This document shows, piece after piece, positions 1-8,171 of a DNA stretch of 64,000 nt. Origin of the DNA: Anaerosalibacter sp. Marseille-P3206 (lineage in GTDB: Bacteria; Bacillota; Clostridia; Tissierellales; Sporanaerobacteraceae); the NCBI RefSeq assembly GCF_900155565.1, contig NZ_FUHM01000002.1, forward strand, positions 806,001 through 870,000, in the 5' to 3' direction. The translations under genes were made by a program, and so were the position numbers. The stretch's first letter is position 1, and each line of letters starts with the position of its first letter. The notes under the pieces were generated by a model. The model ran no database searches and had not been told where the DNA came from. It saw only the letters and a program-made list of their open reading frames with translations.

Positions 1-81
1 CAAAATTTTGTTTTCACATATAATAATTGCTCCGACTCTGTAATTAAATTTACCTTGTTCTGTTCTAAAAGTACAATCCAT
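1..81 (-). CDS. NUDIX hydrolase, N-terminal fragment cut by window edge
   Basis: Only the first 27 codons are inside the window, beginning at an ATG (79-81) preceded by a good Shine-Dalgarno (AGAGGTG, seven bases upstream). The peptide reads MDCTFRTEQGKFNYRVGAII and continues ICENKIL, which is the usual first beta strand of a NUDIX hydrolase (R-V-G-A-I-I-I followed by a short turn and a second strand). The NUDIX box itself lies outside the window, so the substrate cannot be guessed. It may be in the same transcript as the CPBP gene to its right. The family call is by N-terminal pattern only. Confidence 0.6.
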   Translation of the reverse strand, partial: MDCTFRTEQGKFNYRVGAIIICENKIL

Positions 82-124
82 AATAATTTCACCTCTTTAA
101 ATTATCCCAATTATCCCTTTATTT

Positions 125-985
125 TTATTGCTCTCCCTCATTATGTAACAATAACAATGCAACCATAATAACTATCCAGTAACCAATTACAGCAATAATA
201 GATGACTCAACTCCAAATGAACCACCTGTCAAAATAGCTGATTTAGATAACATCTTATAAGAAAAAATAGCCTCTGTATTATGTTTAATGTTAATATCTA
301 GAATATCACCAATCATAATAAAATTCCACATTCCATGTACCAATGCACTAGACCAAATTGAACCACTTTGATATACAATCAAGGAAAACATAATACCTAC
401 GCTTGTCCCTGCTATTAACAGTAATATTATATCTCTCAAGTTCATATCTATGTTTATAATATGCAAAAGTGCAAAAATAACCGATGGAACGATAACAGCA
501 GCAAACCTTCCCCAACGTTCTTCTACCATCCTCATAATAAAACCTCTGAATACCATCTCTTCAACAACTCCAGCACTAATTCCAGCACCAAACAATGCAA
601 CAAGAATAATGTTTGTAATTTTTGATACGTTCATACTATTTGCTACAAAAATTCCTGTTGTACACATTAAAGCACAAGACACACCAACTGGCAATAGTAA
701 TGCACATAAAGCCCATACTGGACTTACTTTTGGTTTAGTAATACGGCAATCTTCTAATTTAATGTGAATTACTTTTTCACAATATAACTTAATAAGTCCA
801 TAAGTTATTCCAACATAAATAACGCAGTTTAAAAATGCCATAATACCCTCTGGTAGTGGTAAACTATATGCAATACTACCTATGACACTTGAAAAAATTA
901 GTATGCCTATCCCTGTAATTATATGCCTTAGCGCTTTAGATCTATTTAAATTCACTCTAACATTTGTTTCTTTTTGTTTACACAT
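125..985 (-). CDS. CPBP family intramembrane metalloprotease
   Basis: A 286-residue polytopic membrane protein of the CPBP (CAAX protease / bacteriocin-processing, Abi) family. After a basic N-terminus there are about eight hydrophobic segments. The catalytic signature is intact: E142-E143-x3-R147 (EEMVFRG), a second motif with His175 (FALLHIIN) and a third His near residue 218 (LVHGMWNFI). Members cleave within the membrane, and many protect against bacteriocins or process peptides; which of these applies here is unknown. A GGGG-type ribosome site precedes the ATG. The gene ends 43 bases before the NUDIX start, so the two could be co-transcribed. To its right lies non-coding relic DNA. Confidence 0.85.
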   Translation of the reverse strand: MCKQKETNVRVNLNRSKALRHIITGIGILIFSSVIGSIAYSLPLPEGIMAFLNCVIYVGITYGLIKLYCEKVIHIKLEDCRITKPKVSPVWALCALLLPVGVSCALMCTTGIFVANSMNVSKITNIILVALFGAGISAGVVEEMVFRGFIMRMVEERWGRFAAVIVPSVIFALLHIINIDMNLRDIILLLIAGTSVGIMFSLIVYQSGSIWSSALVHGMWNFIMIGDILDINIKHNTEAIFSYKMLSKSAILTGGSFGVESSIIAVIGYWIVIMVALLLLHNEGEQ

Positions 986-1104
986 TTTTTATCCCCTTTT
1001 TTATTAAAATTTTGCTCCTATATACTTAAACGTTTTATTTAATGACTTTATTGCACTTTTAAGTAATCATATATAATTATTTTTGTTTTTCATCTATATA
1101 TTTG

Positions 1105-1238
1105 CTAAATTTCAACTTCTTCAATACTCTCAAGTCCACTATTCTCTGCAAAATCTTTTATCGTATCAATAGCTCTTTTTATGAACTAGAATATATAGCA
1201 GTAATATCCCTATTTATCAATACATTGGCAACTTTTTT
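1105..1238 (-). pseudogene. Histidine phosphatase (PGAM-like) remnant with frameshift
   Basis: Read on the minus strand, 1238-1183 encodes KKVANVLINRDITAIYSSS. After the loss of one base near 1183 the frame continues as KRAIDTIKDFAENSGLES followed by IEEVEI and a stop (1105-1107). The run D-I-T-A-I-Y-S-S-S-(Y)-K-R-A-x-x-T-I matches the conserved 'SS.l.RA..TA' segment of the histidine phosphatase / phosphoglycerate mutase family. The N-terminal RHG motif is not found and no ribosome site is present, so this is a decayed internal fragment. Its right neighbour is a NUDIX relic. Confidence 0.5.
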
Positions 1239-1301
1239 CTCTCTTTACCTCCACCTCACTATTCCAACACCTGTTGTATTTCCTTGTTTTGATCGAAATT
1301 A

Positions 1302-1403
1302 CTTGCAGAAATTCGTCCCTGTTTCCTCAAAAATTTCTCTTTTTATTGTCTGTTCAATCTATTCACCAGAAACCATACCCATACCAAGAAGTCCCCAGTT
1401 CCA
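1302..1403 (-). pseudogene. NUDIX hydrolase remnant with in-frame stop
   Basis: The minus strand reads WNWGLLGMGMVSGE, then a TAG stop, then IEQTIKREIFEETGTNFCK. Replacing the stop with one residue restores a near-canonical NUDIX box (G-x5-E-x7-R-E-x2-E-E-x-G). The fragment stops at its 5' side exactly where the ~370-bp repeat begins (about 1401), suggesting that the repeat arrived in, or recombined into, this gene. A further stop follows after FCK, so the gene is dead. Confidence 0.6.
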
Positions 1404-1774
1404 CAGGCTGGTTCGGATGGAAAATTGGGTTTTTCTTATGATTTTATTCTGTTTTCATGTTTTGAATATAAATTTAGAGAGAACTAGTTTATTGATTAAT
1501 TATCTCTAAGGTTGTTGTTTACCATATTCAATGGTACTTATTGTTTTTTGAGTTGCCAAGATTTATTCATGTCATTACTTTGACACGAGGGGTTATACTT
1601 GGTAGTTAGTTATTTGCTGATTTAGAAAAAAATAAGGTGTTAATATTTTTCATGGTAAGACGTTTGATATAAAAAATGTGTAATAGGTGCGGGACGGCAA
1701 AGCCATCCCCTACATATGATAAAACCAATATTGTAGGGGCGACCTGTGGTCGCCCGTTGTACGTCATATAATCC
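1401..1774. repeat. ~370-bp direct repeat, copy 1
   Basis: This stretch matches 3335-3709 in the same orientation. Identity is nearly complete over 1478-1530 and 1570-1772 and weaker in the first ~70 bases. It begins with a shared CACAGGC...TCGGATGGAAAA block. It contains a TACCAT...ATGGTA inverted repeat and ends with two GC-rich hairpins: GGACGGCAAAGCCATCC, and GGGCGACC-TGT-GGTCGCCC preceded by TGTAGGG. The CCCCTACA...TGTAGGGG arms flank a short spacer. No convincing ORF is present: the plus-strand reading frame at 1102-1509 and the minus frame at 1606-1803 cross the repeat and look fortuitous. It resembles a non-autonomous, MITE-like or REP-like intergenic element. Confidence 0.8.
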
Positions 1775-1802
1775 AACATATATTCATTAATAAATAAAAA
1801 CA

Positions 1803-3077
1803 CTATTTTAGTCTATAAGTTGTTCCAGGCCCTTTGCCTAGTTTTTGTACTATATTTTTATCTATAAGATTATTTATTATCCTGAGGGTCTTGGATTTGT
1901 TAAATCCTAATTTTTTATCTATTTCTCCCCTTGAAAGTTCTATTTCATCTTTCAATATATTAAGGATAAGAAACTCTTCTTCTGATAAATCTAATTTATT
2001 AATATCTATAACTGGTAATCGTATACATATACTATTTCTACTAATATCAAAACTTGGTTTAGATAAACTACCTTCATATTCTTTATTTATTCTCGTTATC
2101 CCTGTTCCAAATTTCTCTATAATATCTAATCTATAAAATACACCTGCTATTATAGGGTTTCGTAATACTGAAATATTCCCATATAAATACTCATTCGTAG
2201 AAATACCTTCTGGTAATCCTCCAGGTGAATTTATTTCTATTCCATCTTCATACATGGATATTTGTATATACGTGTTTATATCCCAAACTCTATGAACTAT
2301 TGCATTAGCTAGAGATTCTCTGAAAGCTTCCCTGGGAATTAGTTCTTTTTTTACTCTTTTATACCCTTCTATTTCTTCATATTGATAGTATTGTTCAAAA
2401 ATTTCTATTGCTCTATCATATTGAGATAATAAAGATTTTTGACTAATCGTTTCTCTATATAATATTTGACTAATATCTTTCCCAAATCTTACTATATCAA
2501 GTCCAGAAAACTCCATGTTGTTATTGTCAGCTAATAATTCTGCTGCAGTATTATAATATCCATCTTTATTATACAAGTTTAAAGTTTTTAAAATATCTAA
2601 ATTTATATTTTCTATTCCTGCCTTTTCTTTTAATTTAGATTCTAATTTCTCGAAATTTAAGTCTTGGGATGATGACCTTCTCTCTTCATAATCCATATTT
2701 ATTCCTTCAATAGCCAATCTCCTTAATTCAAATCTATCTACCTCTAAAGTAGAAGTATCTGATCTTTTATAAGCTTTTCCTTTGTAGTAATATGGAGTAT
2801 CCCTACCTTTCATAACATTTAATATGATAATAGTCTTTTCATCTATTTTTTCCACTCCTATTTTAAAACTTGGAGCTGGGTCCATGGAATCATTTATCAT
2901 ATTCTCTATCCTTAGGCATTCATCTTCTACATGGTCCATTCCTACTAAATTACCATTATCATCTATCCCAAATATAATCTGTCCGTCATTATAGTTTGAA
3001 TATGCACTAACTGTTTTCAAAAATGTCTTAGTTATCTCTTTTTTAAATTCTAGATTAAACTTTTCTCTCATTCCCAT
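1803..3077 (-). CDS. AlbA_2 (Schlafen-type) DNA-binding transcriptional regulator
   Basis: About 424 residues. The start is placed at the ATG at 3075-3077 because GGGGAGG lies eight bases upstream; an upstream in-frame ATG lacks a ribosome site. The N-terminal ~115 residues are an AlbA_2 domain (LEFKKE...FLKTVSAYSNYNDGQIIFGI, then RDTPYYYKGKAYKRSDTST). The central part carries the ATP-binding-like C-terminal domain of this family (LIPREAFRESLANAIVHRVW; PGGLPEGIS; NPIIAGVFYRLDIIEKFGTG). The last ~60 residues look like a winged helix (LSRGEIDKKLGFNKSKTLRI). The family acts as regulators or defence-associated proteins. The gene is monocistronic, flanked on both sides by the ~370-bp repeat, with a repeated ATCGTTG motif upstream. 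Confidence 0.8.
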   Translation of the reverse strand: MGMREKFNLEFKKEITKTFLKTVSAYSNYNDGQIIFGIDDNGNLVGMDHVEDECLRIENMINDSMDPAPSFKIGVEKIDEKTIIILNVMKGRDTPYYYKGKAYKRSDTSTLEVDRFELRRLAIEGINMDYEERRSSSQDLNFEKLESKLKEKAGIENINLDILKTLNLYNKDGYYNTAAELLADNNNMEFSGLDIVRFGKDISQILYRETISQKSLLSQYDRAIEIFEQYYQYEEIEGYKRVKKELIPREAFRESLANAIVHRVWDINTYIQISMYEDGIEINSPGGLPEGISTNEYLYGNISVLRNPIIAGVFYRLDIIEKFGTGITRINKEYEGSLSKPSFDISRNSICIRLPVIDINKLDLSEEEFLILNILKDEIELSRGEIDKKLGFNKSKTLRIINNLIDKNIVQKLGKGPGTTYRLK

Positions 3078-3130
3078 TATAATTACCTCCCCAACATCTA
3101 TAATCAAATTTTATCATAGATATTTAGCCC

Positions 3131-3205
3131 TTGCAACGATGTATAAAATCGTTATATATATCGTTGCATTTTAAAACGACTATTTGATTATCGTTGCACA
3201 ACGAT
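3131..3205. promoter_or_regulatory. Array of ATCGTTGCA motifs, candidate operator
   Basis: Upstream of the AlbA_2 regulator gene the motif ATCGTTG(CA) recurs: inverted at 3132-3140 (TGCAACGAT), partial at 3148-3153, direct at 3160-3168, and as an inverted pair ATCGTTG-CA-CAACGAT at 3190-3205. An AACGA half-site lies at 3175. The distance of 55-130 bases from the start codon suits an operator for autoregulation. That the adjacent regulator binds it is inference. Confidence 0.45.
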
Positions 3206-3334
3206 TAAGGCGATATTTATGTGCTTTATTTATTAAATATTACTTTATACCTTTTTTAAAATTATTAAGGATAGAACTTCAAACCCATTGATTTATCTCT
3301 ACTTCGTGCAAGTGTCATTATTATAGCACGTTCC

Positions 3335-3709
3335 CCACAGGCAGGGTCGGATGGAAAACACGTTTTTTGTAGGCTTTATTGCTATTTTTATAATTATAGA
3401 TATAAGTTTACAGAGAACTAGTTTATTGATTAATTATCTCTAAGGTTGTTGTTTACCATATTCAATGGTACTTATTGTTTTATTAAATTCTTTCTATTTT
3501 TTCATGTCATTACTTTGACACGAGGGGTTATACTTGATAGTTAGTTATTTACTGATTTTGAAAAAATTAAGGTATTAATATTATTTATAGTAAGACGTTT
3601 GATATAAAAAATGTGTAATAGGTGCGGGACGGCAAAGCCATCCCCTACATATGATAAAACCAATATTGTAGGGGCGACCTGTGGTCGCCCGTTGTACGTC
3701 ATATAATTC
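3335..3709. repeat. ~370-bp direct repeat, copy 2
   Basis: Second copy of the repeat at 1401-1774, same orientation, offset 1,934 bp over the best-matched part. It carries the same TACCAT/ATGGTA inverted repeat and the two terminal GC-rich hairpins (GGACGGCAAAGCCATCC; GGGCGACC/GGTCGCCC). Small insertions and deletions near 3480-3500 and 3370-3395 distinguish it from copy 1, so the pair is not freshly duplicated. The surrounding non-coding DNA (3206-3334 and 3710-3790) shows nothing else recognisable. Confidence 0.8.
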
Positions 3710-3790
3710 TACTATCATGTAACAAAATAAGTTATTTTATTTTGCTTTAATTAATATCTTTCATACAAAAACTATCGTTCATATAATCTT

Positions 3791-4258
3791 TTATAAAGCC
3801 TTAATCATAATCAGGCATGGATTCCACTCATCACACAGTGTTGGAAATACCTCTAATTTGGAAAAACCAAGGTTTTTATAAAAAGCAACGGTTTGATCAT
3901 ATTCTTTATAATGTCCCTCATCTACAGTTTTTACCTGCAAATACTTATACCTACTTTTTGCATACTGCTCTAAAGCAATATACAATTGTTTTCCAATACC
4001 CATTCTATGATATGCTTTTTTAATTCCCATACAATACAATTCTCCAGTTTCCTTACTGCTTTCACTTAAAACAATAAACCCAATGGTTTCCTTATCATTT
4101 CTTGCTACCCATAAGGGTAATTGTCTTGAATCTTCAATATATCTTTTAATGCTTTCTGGTAATCCAAACCACTCCGGCAAATCCAATAGCACCTCTGAAA
4201 CGATCTCTTCCTTTTCTTCTGGATCATCTATTTTTATAATATTAAAACTATTTCGCAT
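3791..4258 (-). CDS. GNAT family N-acetyltransferase
   Basis: 155 residues with the GNAT fold. Motif A, the acetyl-CoA pyrophosphate-binding loop, is IKKAYHRMGIGKQL (about residues 79-92). It is preceded by the beta-4 strand GELYCMG and followed by a C-terminal AFYKNLGF motif typical of the family. The presumed reaction is transfer of acetyl from acetyl-CoA to an amine; the substrate is not predictable. The start is supported by AGGAGG six bases upstream of the ATG. It stands alone between the repeat region and a degenerate stretch holding a second GNAT relic. Confidence 0.85.
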   Translation of the reverse strand: MRNSFNIIKIDDPEEKEEIVSEVLLDLPEWFGLPESIKRYIEDSRQLPLWVARNDKETIGFIVLSESSKETGELYCMGIKKAYHRMGIGKQLYIALEQYAKSRYKYLQVKTVDEGHYKEYDQTVAFYKNLGFSKLEVFPTLCDEWNPCLIMIKAL

Positions 4259-4495
4259 AATTATCCTCCTATTCTAATATTCTTACATAACGTTTCTCCA
4301 TTGTAGATATGCACATCTCGTTTATTTCTACAATTAATAACTTTCTGAATAGCCAGTAACTATATGAAATTTACTTATATTATAGAATCTATCATATTGT
4401 TAATGCTTATTTCCACAGACCTTCCTCCTCCATAACAAAATAGGAATATTATATAACATCTTTATAAAAATTATAACTTTAATACTATGTTAATC

Positions 4496-4687
4496 TTACT
4501 TTTCACAAGCAACATACCAAATACTGTTGCCTATAAAACCACGTTTCCTATATAAATTAAATAAATTATTGATATTATTACAATCTCCAGAGACTGCTGC
4601 AAGTTTTGCTTTCCCTTTCATCCTAATTAACAATTCATTAACTAAAGATTGGTCAAAACCTTTCCTTCTATACTCTGGTACAATTTC
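4496..4687 (-). pseudogene. GNAT acetyltransferase C-terminal remnant
   Basis: An open stretch of 63 codons without a start reads EIVPEYRRKGFDQSLVNELL and continues to NNINNLFNLYRKRGFIGNSI with a natural stop. The P-E-Y-R-R-K-G-x-x-x-x-L and L-Y-x-K-x-G-F elements are GNAT motif A and the C-terminal motif. In-frame stops directly upstream and the absence of the N-terminal half show a broken gene. The paralogue at 3791-4258 is not close enough to be its obvious source. Confidence 0.6.
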
Positions 4688-4784
4688 TTAAAAAATTAAT
4701 TGAATCCTCATTGAGTGGATTTCTAAACGTTTTAATTTATATATTATCAATAATGTTGCAAAAATAAATATCAATAACACTGTA

Positions 4785-4835
4785 TTATCTCCGTACTTTT
4801 TTTGTTAACTCTTGAACTTGAATCATATTCTTCAT
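4785..4835 (-). pseudogene. Orphan translation start, possible ABC ATPase N-terminus
   Basis: A strong Shine-Dalgarno (GAGGAGGG) precedes an ATG and 16 codons, MKNMIQVQELTKKVRR, then a stop. The pattern 'MIQVQELTKK' resembles the first beta strand of an ABC-transporter ATPase, truncated. The rest of 4259-4495 and 4688-4927 shows only AT-rich DNA plus one further start-like site (GGAGGAGG then GTG, 13 codons, near 4380-4425). The call is weak and could be chance. Confidence 0.25.
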
Positions 4836-4927
4836 ACCTATTTTCCCTCCTCTGAAAGAAATTTAATACTTATATCTGCAATATGTCTAACATTCCAGTT
4901 AAAAATCTGTAAACATTTATCTTAATA

Positions 4928-5596
4928 CTATCTATTTCTTAAATAATACATCCGATTTATAATATTAAATTGCTTGAAATTAATCTCTTCATATTTTTCA
5001 ATAATAAAAAATGGATCTATAACTTTTTCTATCATTTCATTGCTTAGGTTCCATAAGTACAACCCTGTATTTTCTTTATAAAATTCATTAGAGATTTTAG
5101 TAAACTCATATTCTTTTCTTTGTTCCCTAGTAATATATGGGTTTAACTTTAATAGAATCTTACCATTAGGTTTAACTATTCTATGTATGTTTTTAATTAA
5201 TTCTTTTGAATCTTCAGGTATTAAATTATCTAAGATATTAAATAAAATAGCACTTTCATAGCTATTATCTTTAATTTCGTTCAACTTTTCTAATCCACCA
5301 CAAATTACTTCAGCTCTATCTTCATATTTGAATTTTTTTATGACACTTTTAGCTATCTCTATTGCATTATTACATATATCTATTCCACGAACATATTCCA
5401 TTCCTTTATCTAAACAACGACATATTACTTTTCCATTCCCACAGCCAAAGTCTATTGTAGATTGATTGCTATCTACAAGCCAACTTAACCCGTTCTCAAT
5501 TTCTTGTATTTGTATTTTTTCAACAGGATTATATTCCTGAGTCTGTCCAAAAACATTATCCCAATATTTTATTGTATCTTTATATTTATTTATCAT
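4928..5596 (-). CDS. Class I SAM-dependent methyltransferase
   Basis: 222 residues. The SAM-binding glycine-rich motif I is clear (DFGCGNGK, residues 49-56), with acidic motif II (VRGIDICN) and a later IVKPNGKILLKLNP strand as in Methyltransf_11/25 proteins. The acceptor is unknown. A GAGGG ribosome site precedes the ATG. It is the last gene of a same-strand run with another methyltransferase 17 bases upstream, so the two are probably co-transcribed. The two share only the Rossmann core and are not close paralogues. Confidence 0.8.
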   Translation of the reverse strand: MINKYKDTIKYWDNVFGQTQEYNPVEKIQIQEIENGLSWLVDSNQSTIDFGCGNGKVICRCLDKGMEYVRGIDICNNAIEIAKSVIKKFKYEDRAEVICGGLEKLNEIKDNSYESAILFNILDNLIPEDSKELIKNIHRIVKPNGKILLKLNPYITREQRKEYEFTKISNEFYKENTGLYLWNLSNEMIEKVIDPFFIIEKYEEINFKQFNIINRMYYLRNR

Positions 5597-5613
5597 TTTA
5601 ATCCCTCTTTAAT

Positions 5614-6519
5614 TTAGTTTTCAACCATTCCAGATACCACATGTAATAATAAAATAGTATAATCCCAAATATATTTTCTTTTCTTTATCAATTCCAACCT
5701 TTTCCCAAATCTCTCTTCAATTAATTGTTTTAATTCTTTCACTTCTTTATCTGATAGTCCATTTTTATTTTGATATAAACCCATATTTACAACTTCCAAT
5801 AGTTGCTCTTTTTGGGTCTCAAATATTACAACTTTTTCATCATAACTATTTCTTGCATCATCGATAGCTACAGGAATAGCAATTCCATCAACTTGAATGT
5901 CTTTAAAACCAAGTTCAGCAAACAATGTAGGCAATTCTACAGGATCAGGCCAGTATTTCCCTACATTATATTTTTTATACATTTCATCTGTTCCTTTAAA
6001 CAACTTGTCCAAAAGTTCCATTTCACGTTCACTTTGTTTTGGTAATAACTTAGGTTCAGTTTTAATATATTTATCAGGCCTTGCACACATTACAGAAACT
6101 CTTCCATTAGGCTTACATACTCTTTTTTGTTCTAATAAAAATTCCCTATTGGGTACATGCTCTATTACAGTATGGGATATACAAGCATCTACTGAATTGT
6201 CTTCTAATGGAAGTTTTAGTGCATCACCTTCTAAATAGCTTATATTGTACATATTTTGTTTTCTTGCTTTTTCTTTAGCGTAATTTATGAATGTTGTATC
6301 TCTATCTATACCTATTATTTTAGTTTCGTTTCCTAGCCAACTAGATAGTTTCCTAGTTATTGCACCAGGACCACAACCAACATCAACTATAGTCATTCCT
6401 TCTTTAAGTCCAACAATATTCAAAAATAAATCCTTTCTATCATTTCTAAATCTTAATTCTCTACTTAAATCAAGCATTAAAACTCCTTGTATATTTTCTG
6501 ACCAAATATTATTTTCCAT
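5614..6519 (-). CDS. SAM-dependent methyltransferase (UbiE-like core, extended C-terminus)
   Basis: 301 residues. Motif I is VDVGCGPG (residues 45-52), motif II KIIGIDRD, then YLEGDALKLPLEDNSVDA and HTVIEHVPN, the layout of Methyltransf_11 enzymes. A ~120-residue C-terminal extension contains KYWPDPVELPTLFAELGF, seen in many clostridial proteins annotated only as methyltransferases. GGAGG precedes the ATG by five bases. It sits between a cyclase-family gene and another methyltransferase, all transcribed leftward, suggesting a small modification operon of unknown substrate. Confidence 0.8.
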   Translation of the reverse strand: MENNIWSENIQGVLMLDLSRELRFRNDRKDLFLNIVGLKEGMTIVDVGCGPGAITRKLSSWLGNETKIIGIDRDTTFINYAKEKARKQNMYNISYLEGDALKLPLEDNSVDACISHTVIEHVPNREFLLEQKRVCKPNGRVSVMCARPDKYIKTEPKLLPKQSEREMELLDKLFKGTDEMYKKYNVGKYWPDPVELPTLFAELGFKDIQVDGIAIPVAIDDARNSYDEKVVIFETQKEQLLEVVNMGLYQNKNGLSDKEVKELKQLIEERFGKRLELIKKRKYIWDYTILLLHVVSGMVEN

Positions 6520-6572
6520 ACTATTCCTCCAATTAAATTAATAAAATAATAAATACTGCCCTTCTTCAAATA

Positions 6573-7094
6573 TTAATTCTCAATAATAGCTATTGCTCTC
6601 ACTGGAGAACCATCTCCAGATTTAATATTTAGTGGTAATCCATAAAACATAAATGTTTTGCCTTTTGGTATTAGTTCTAAATTAATTAAATTAGTATAAG
6701 TAATAATTTCTTTACCTAATAAAGCTCTCTCTAAATCTTCTGATATATTTCCACCTACAAATCCTGGATTTGAATTGATTATTCTGTCTAACTCTTCTAT
6801 TCCTATCTCTTCAATAAAAAACAATCCTACTTCCTTTGGCCAGTCTTGACATACTTCAACAACTTGTGCTTTACCAAAAAACCTCTCAATAGGTATCTCA
6901 TCTAATGTTTGTTTTCCTTCATGCATATGAGAAAATGCATCTACATGAGTTCCTGTGTGTGATCCCATATCTAAACGTCTTAATTCCCATGTATCCCTTT
7001 CATATGTATGAACTACGTCAATACTCACTTCTGGATCTCCTTGAAAAACATCCATACCTGTATATAATGGTATGGATAAATCAATAATTTTCAT
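6573..7094 (-). CDS. Cyclase family protein (kynurenine-formamidase-like metal hydrolase)
   Basis: 173 residues of the cyclase / KynB family. The metal-binding signature H-T-G-T-H-V-D-x3-H is at residues 46-56, after the typical opening MKIIDLSIPLYTGM and a GDP turn. The C-terminal motif KTFMFYGLPLNIKSGDGSPV is also characteristic. Members hydrolyse N-formylkynurenine, isatin or related amides; no tryptophan-degradation gene lies nearby, so the substrate is open. It is slightly shorter than the usual ~200 residues. GAGGTG supports the ATG start; a gap of two bases separates it from the next upstream gene. Confidence 0.85.
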   Translation of the reverse strand: MKIIDLSIPLYTGMDVFQGDPEVSIDVVHTYERDTWELRRLDMGSHTGTHVDAFSHMHEGKQTLDEIPIERFFGKAQVVEVCQDWPKEVGLFFIEEIGIEELDRIINSNPGFVGGNISEDLERALLGKEIITYTNLINLELIPKGKTFMFYGLPLNIKSGDGSPVRAIAIIEN

Positions 7095-7096
7095 AT

Positions 7097-7483
7097 TTAT
7101 TCACCTCGTATGTTCTTTCCACACTTTGGGCAAAAGGAATAATCACTTTTAATAGTAGCACCACAATATGGGCAATAATTATCATCTGCTTCTCTCTTTA
7201 TAAATTTATCAGAAGGGTCACCTTCTTCAGATGAATCTGTTATATCGTATTCAGAAAACCTATTTTCACTAGTAGCATTTTTATAATGATATACTGCTTG
7301 AATAATGCCTACTATTACGAAAATAATCCCAAATAACGGAAATATGCTTCCTTCAATCCCAAATGGAGAACCTGCTGTCATACTAAAAGCCATAATTGTC
7401 CAAAATATACCGAAGATTATTGCAACTACAGATCCTATAAAGGACATTCCAGATGGACCACGTCCAGGTTTAATACTTTTCAT
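7097..7483 (-). CDS. Two-helix membrane protein with C-terminal zinc ribbon
   Basis: 128 residues from the ATG at 7481-7483, chosen because GGAGG lies seven bases upstream. Two hydrophobic helices follow a basic N-terminus (about residues 13-32 and 46-65). An acidic linker leads to a zinc ribbon with Cys104, Cys107, Cys118 and Cys121 (CPYCG...CPKCG). Such proteins are common in Clostridia without known function; the ribbon should lie in the cytoplasm. It sits between the cyclase and flavodoxin genes on the same strand. Confidence 0.7.
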   Translation of the reverse strand: MKSIKPGRGPSGMSFIGSVVAIIFGIFWTIMAFSMTAGSPFGIEGSIFPLFGIIFVIVGIIQAVYHYKNATSENRFSEYDITDSSEEGDPSDKFIKREADDNYCPYCGATIKSDYSFCPKCGKNIRGE

Positions 7484-7539
7484 AATCATACCTCCATTAA
7501 TAATAAATTTAAAACTCAATAAATATTCTTCCCTCGGTA

Positions 7540-7998
7540 CTAACTTACTAACTTTCGCAGCATCATCTCAGCAAAATCCTGAGCCTTTTTTATATCTTCC
7601 TCATTAGGTCTCCCCTTACCAATGCCTCCAATAAATTTAAATGGTCCAAAGGTGTCATAGCCCTTACAACTGAAACTTCCAATTACGACAATTCCTTTTT
7701 CTTTTAATTTTTCTTCAATGGATTTGTTGTAACTTTTTTTCTCCATACTACTAGTTGAAAAAACAAATGACTTTTTATTAGCTACACTTGGTAACTTTTC
7801 AATTAAATTAAACATAGTTTTATGAAATTTACCACCATATATTCCTGAGCCAAAACCTATTAAATCATAATTTTGTAGTTCATTAATACTTACGTCAGTT
7901 ACATTAATAATATCTGCATTTAGCGTTTCTGCCATAGCTCTGCCTATCTTTTCTGTATTCCCATGATGTATTGAAGCATAAATTATTAAAGTTTTCAA
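7540..7998 (-). CDS. Flavodoxin family protein
   Basis: 152 residues, starting at a TTG (7996-7998) with GGGGTG seven bases upstream. The FMN phosphate-binding loop is ASIHHGNTEKI at the N-terminus, and a GFGSGIYGGKFHK loop with aromatic contacts follows, as in flavodoxin / menaquinone-dependent protoporphyrinogen oxidase-like proteins (Flavodoxin_5). It probably acts as a small FMN redox protein; the partner is unknown. It heads the leftward gene run 7998-4928. A decayed copy of its 3' end appears to lie at 8172-8201. Confidence 0.8.
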   Translation of the reverse strand: MKTLIIYASIHHGNTEKIGRAMAETLNADIINVTDVSINELQNYDLIGFGSGIYGGKFHKTMFNLIEKLPSVANKKSFVFSTSSMEKKSYNKSIEEKLKEKGIVVIGSFSCKGYDTFGPFKFIGGIGKGRPNEEDIKKAQDFAEMMLRKLVS

Positions 7999-8171
7999 AT
8001 TTATTCACCCCTATTAACCTCGTTCCTTACATATTCCACACTTTTTGTAAATATCCTTTTTATTTATTCATAAATACTTATATTATATTTCCTAACGATA
8101 AAGAAATAGCCACAACTTCTTGAAAACAAAAGGTTGCAGCTATTATTTATCAAAATATATCTTCCCCTGTG

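Noticed and set aside
1102-1509. Plus-strand frame of 135 codons
   Set aside because: It has no ribosome site and no family resemblance, and it overlaps two minus-strand relics and the repeat.
1606-1803. Minus-strand frame of 65 codons
   Set aside because: It consists mostly of the repeat and its hairpins, and the corresponding part of copy 2 gives no equivalent gene.
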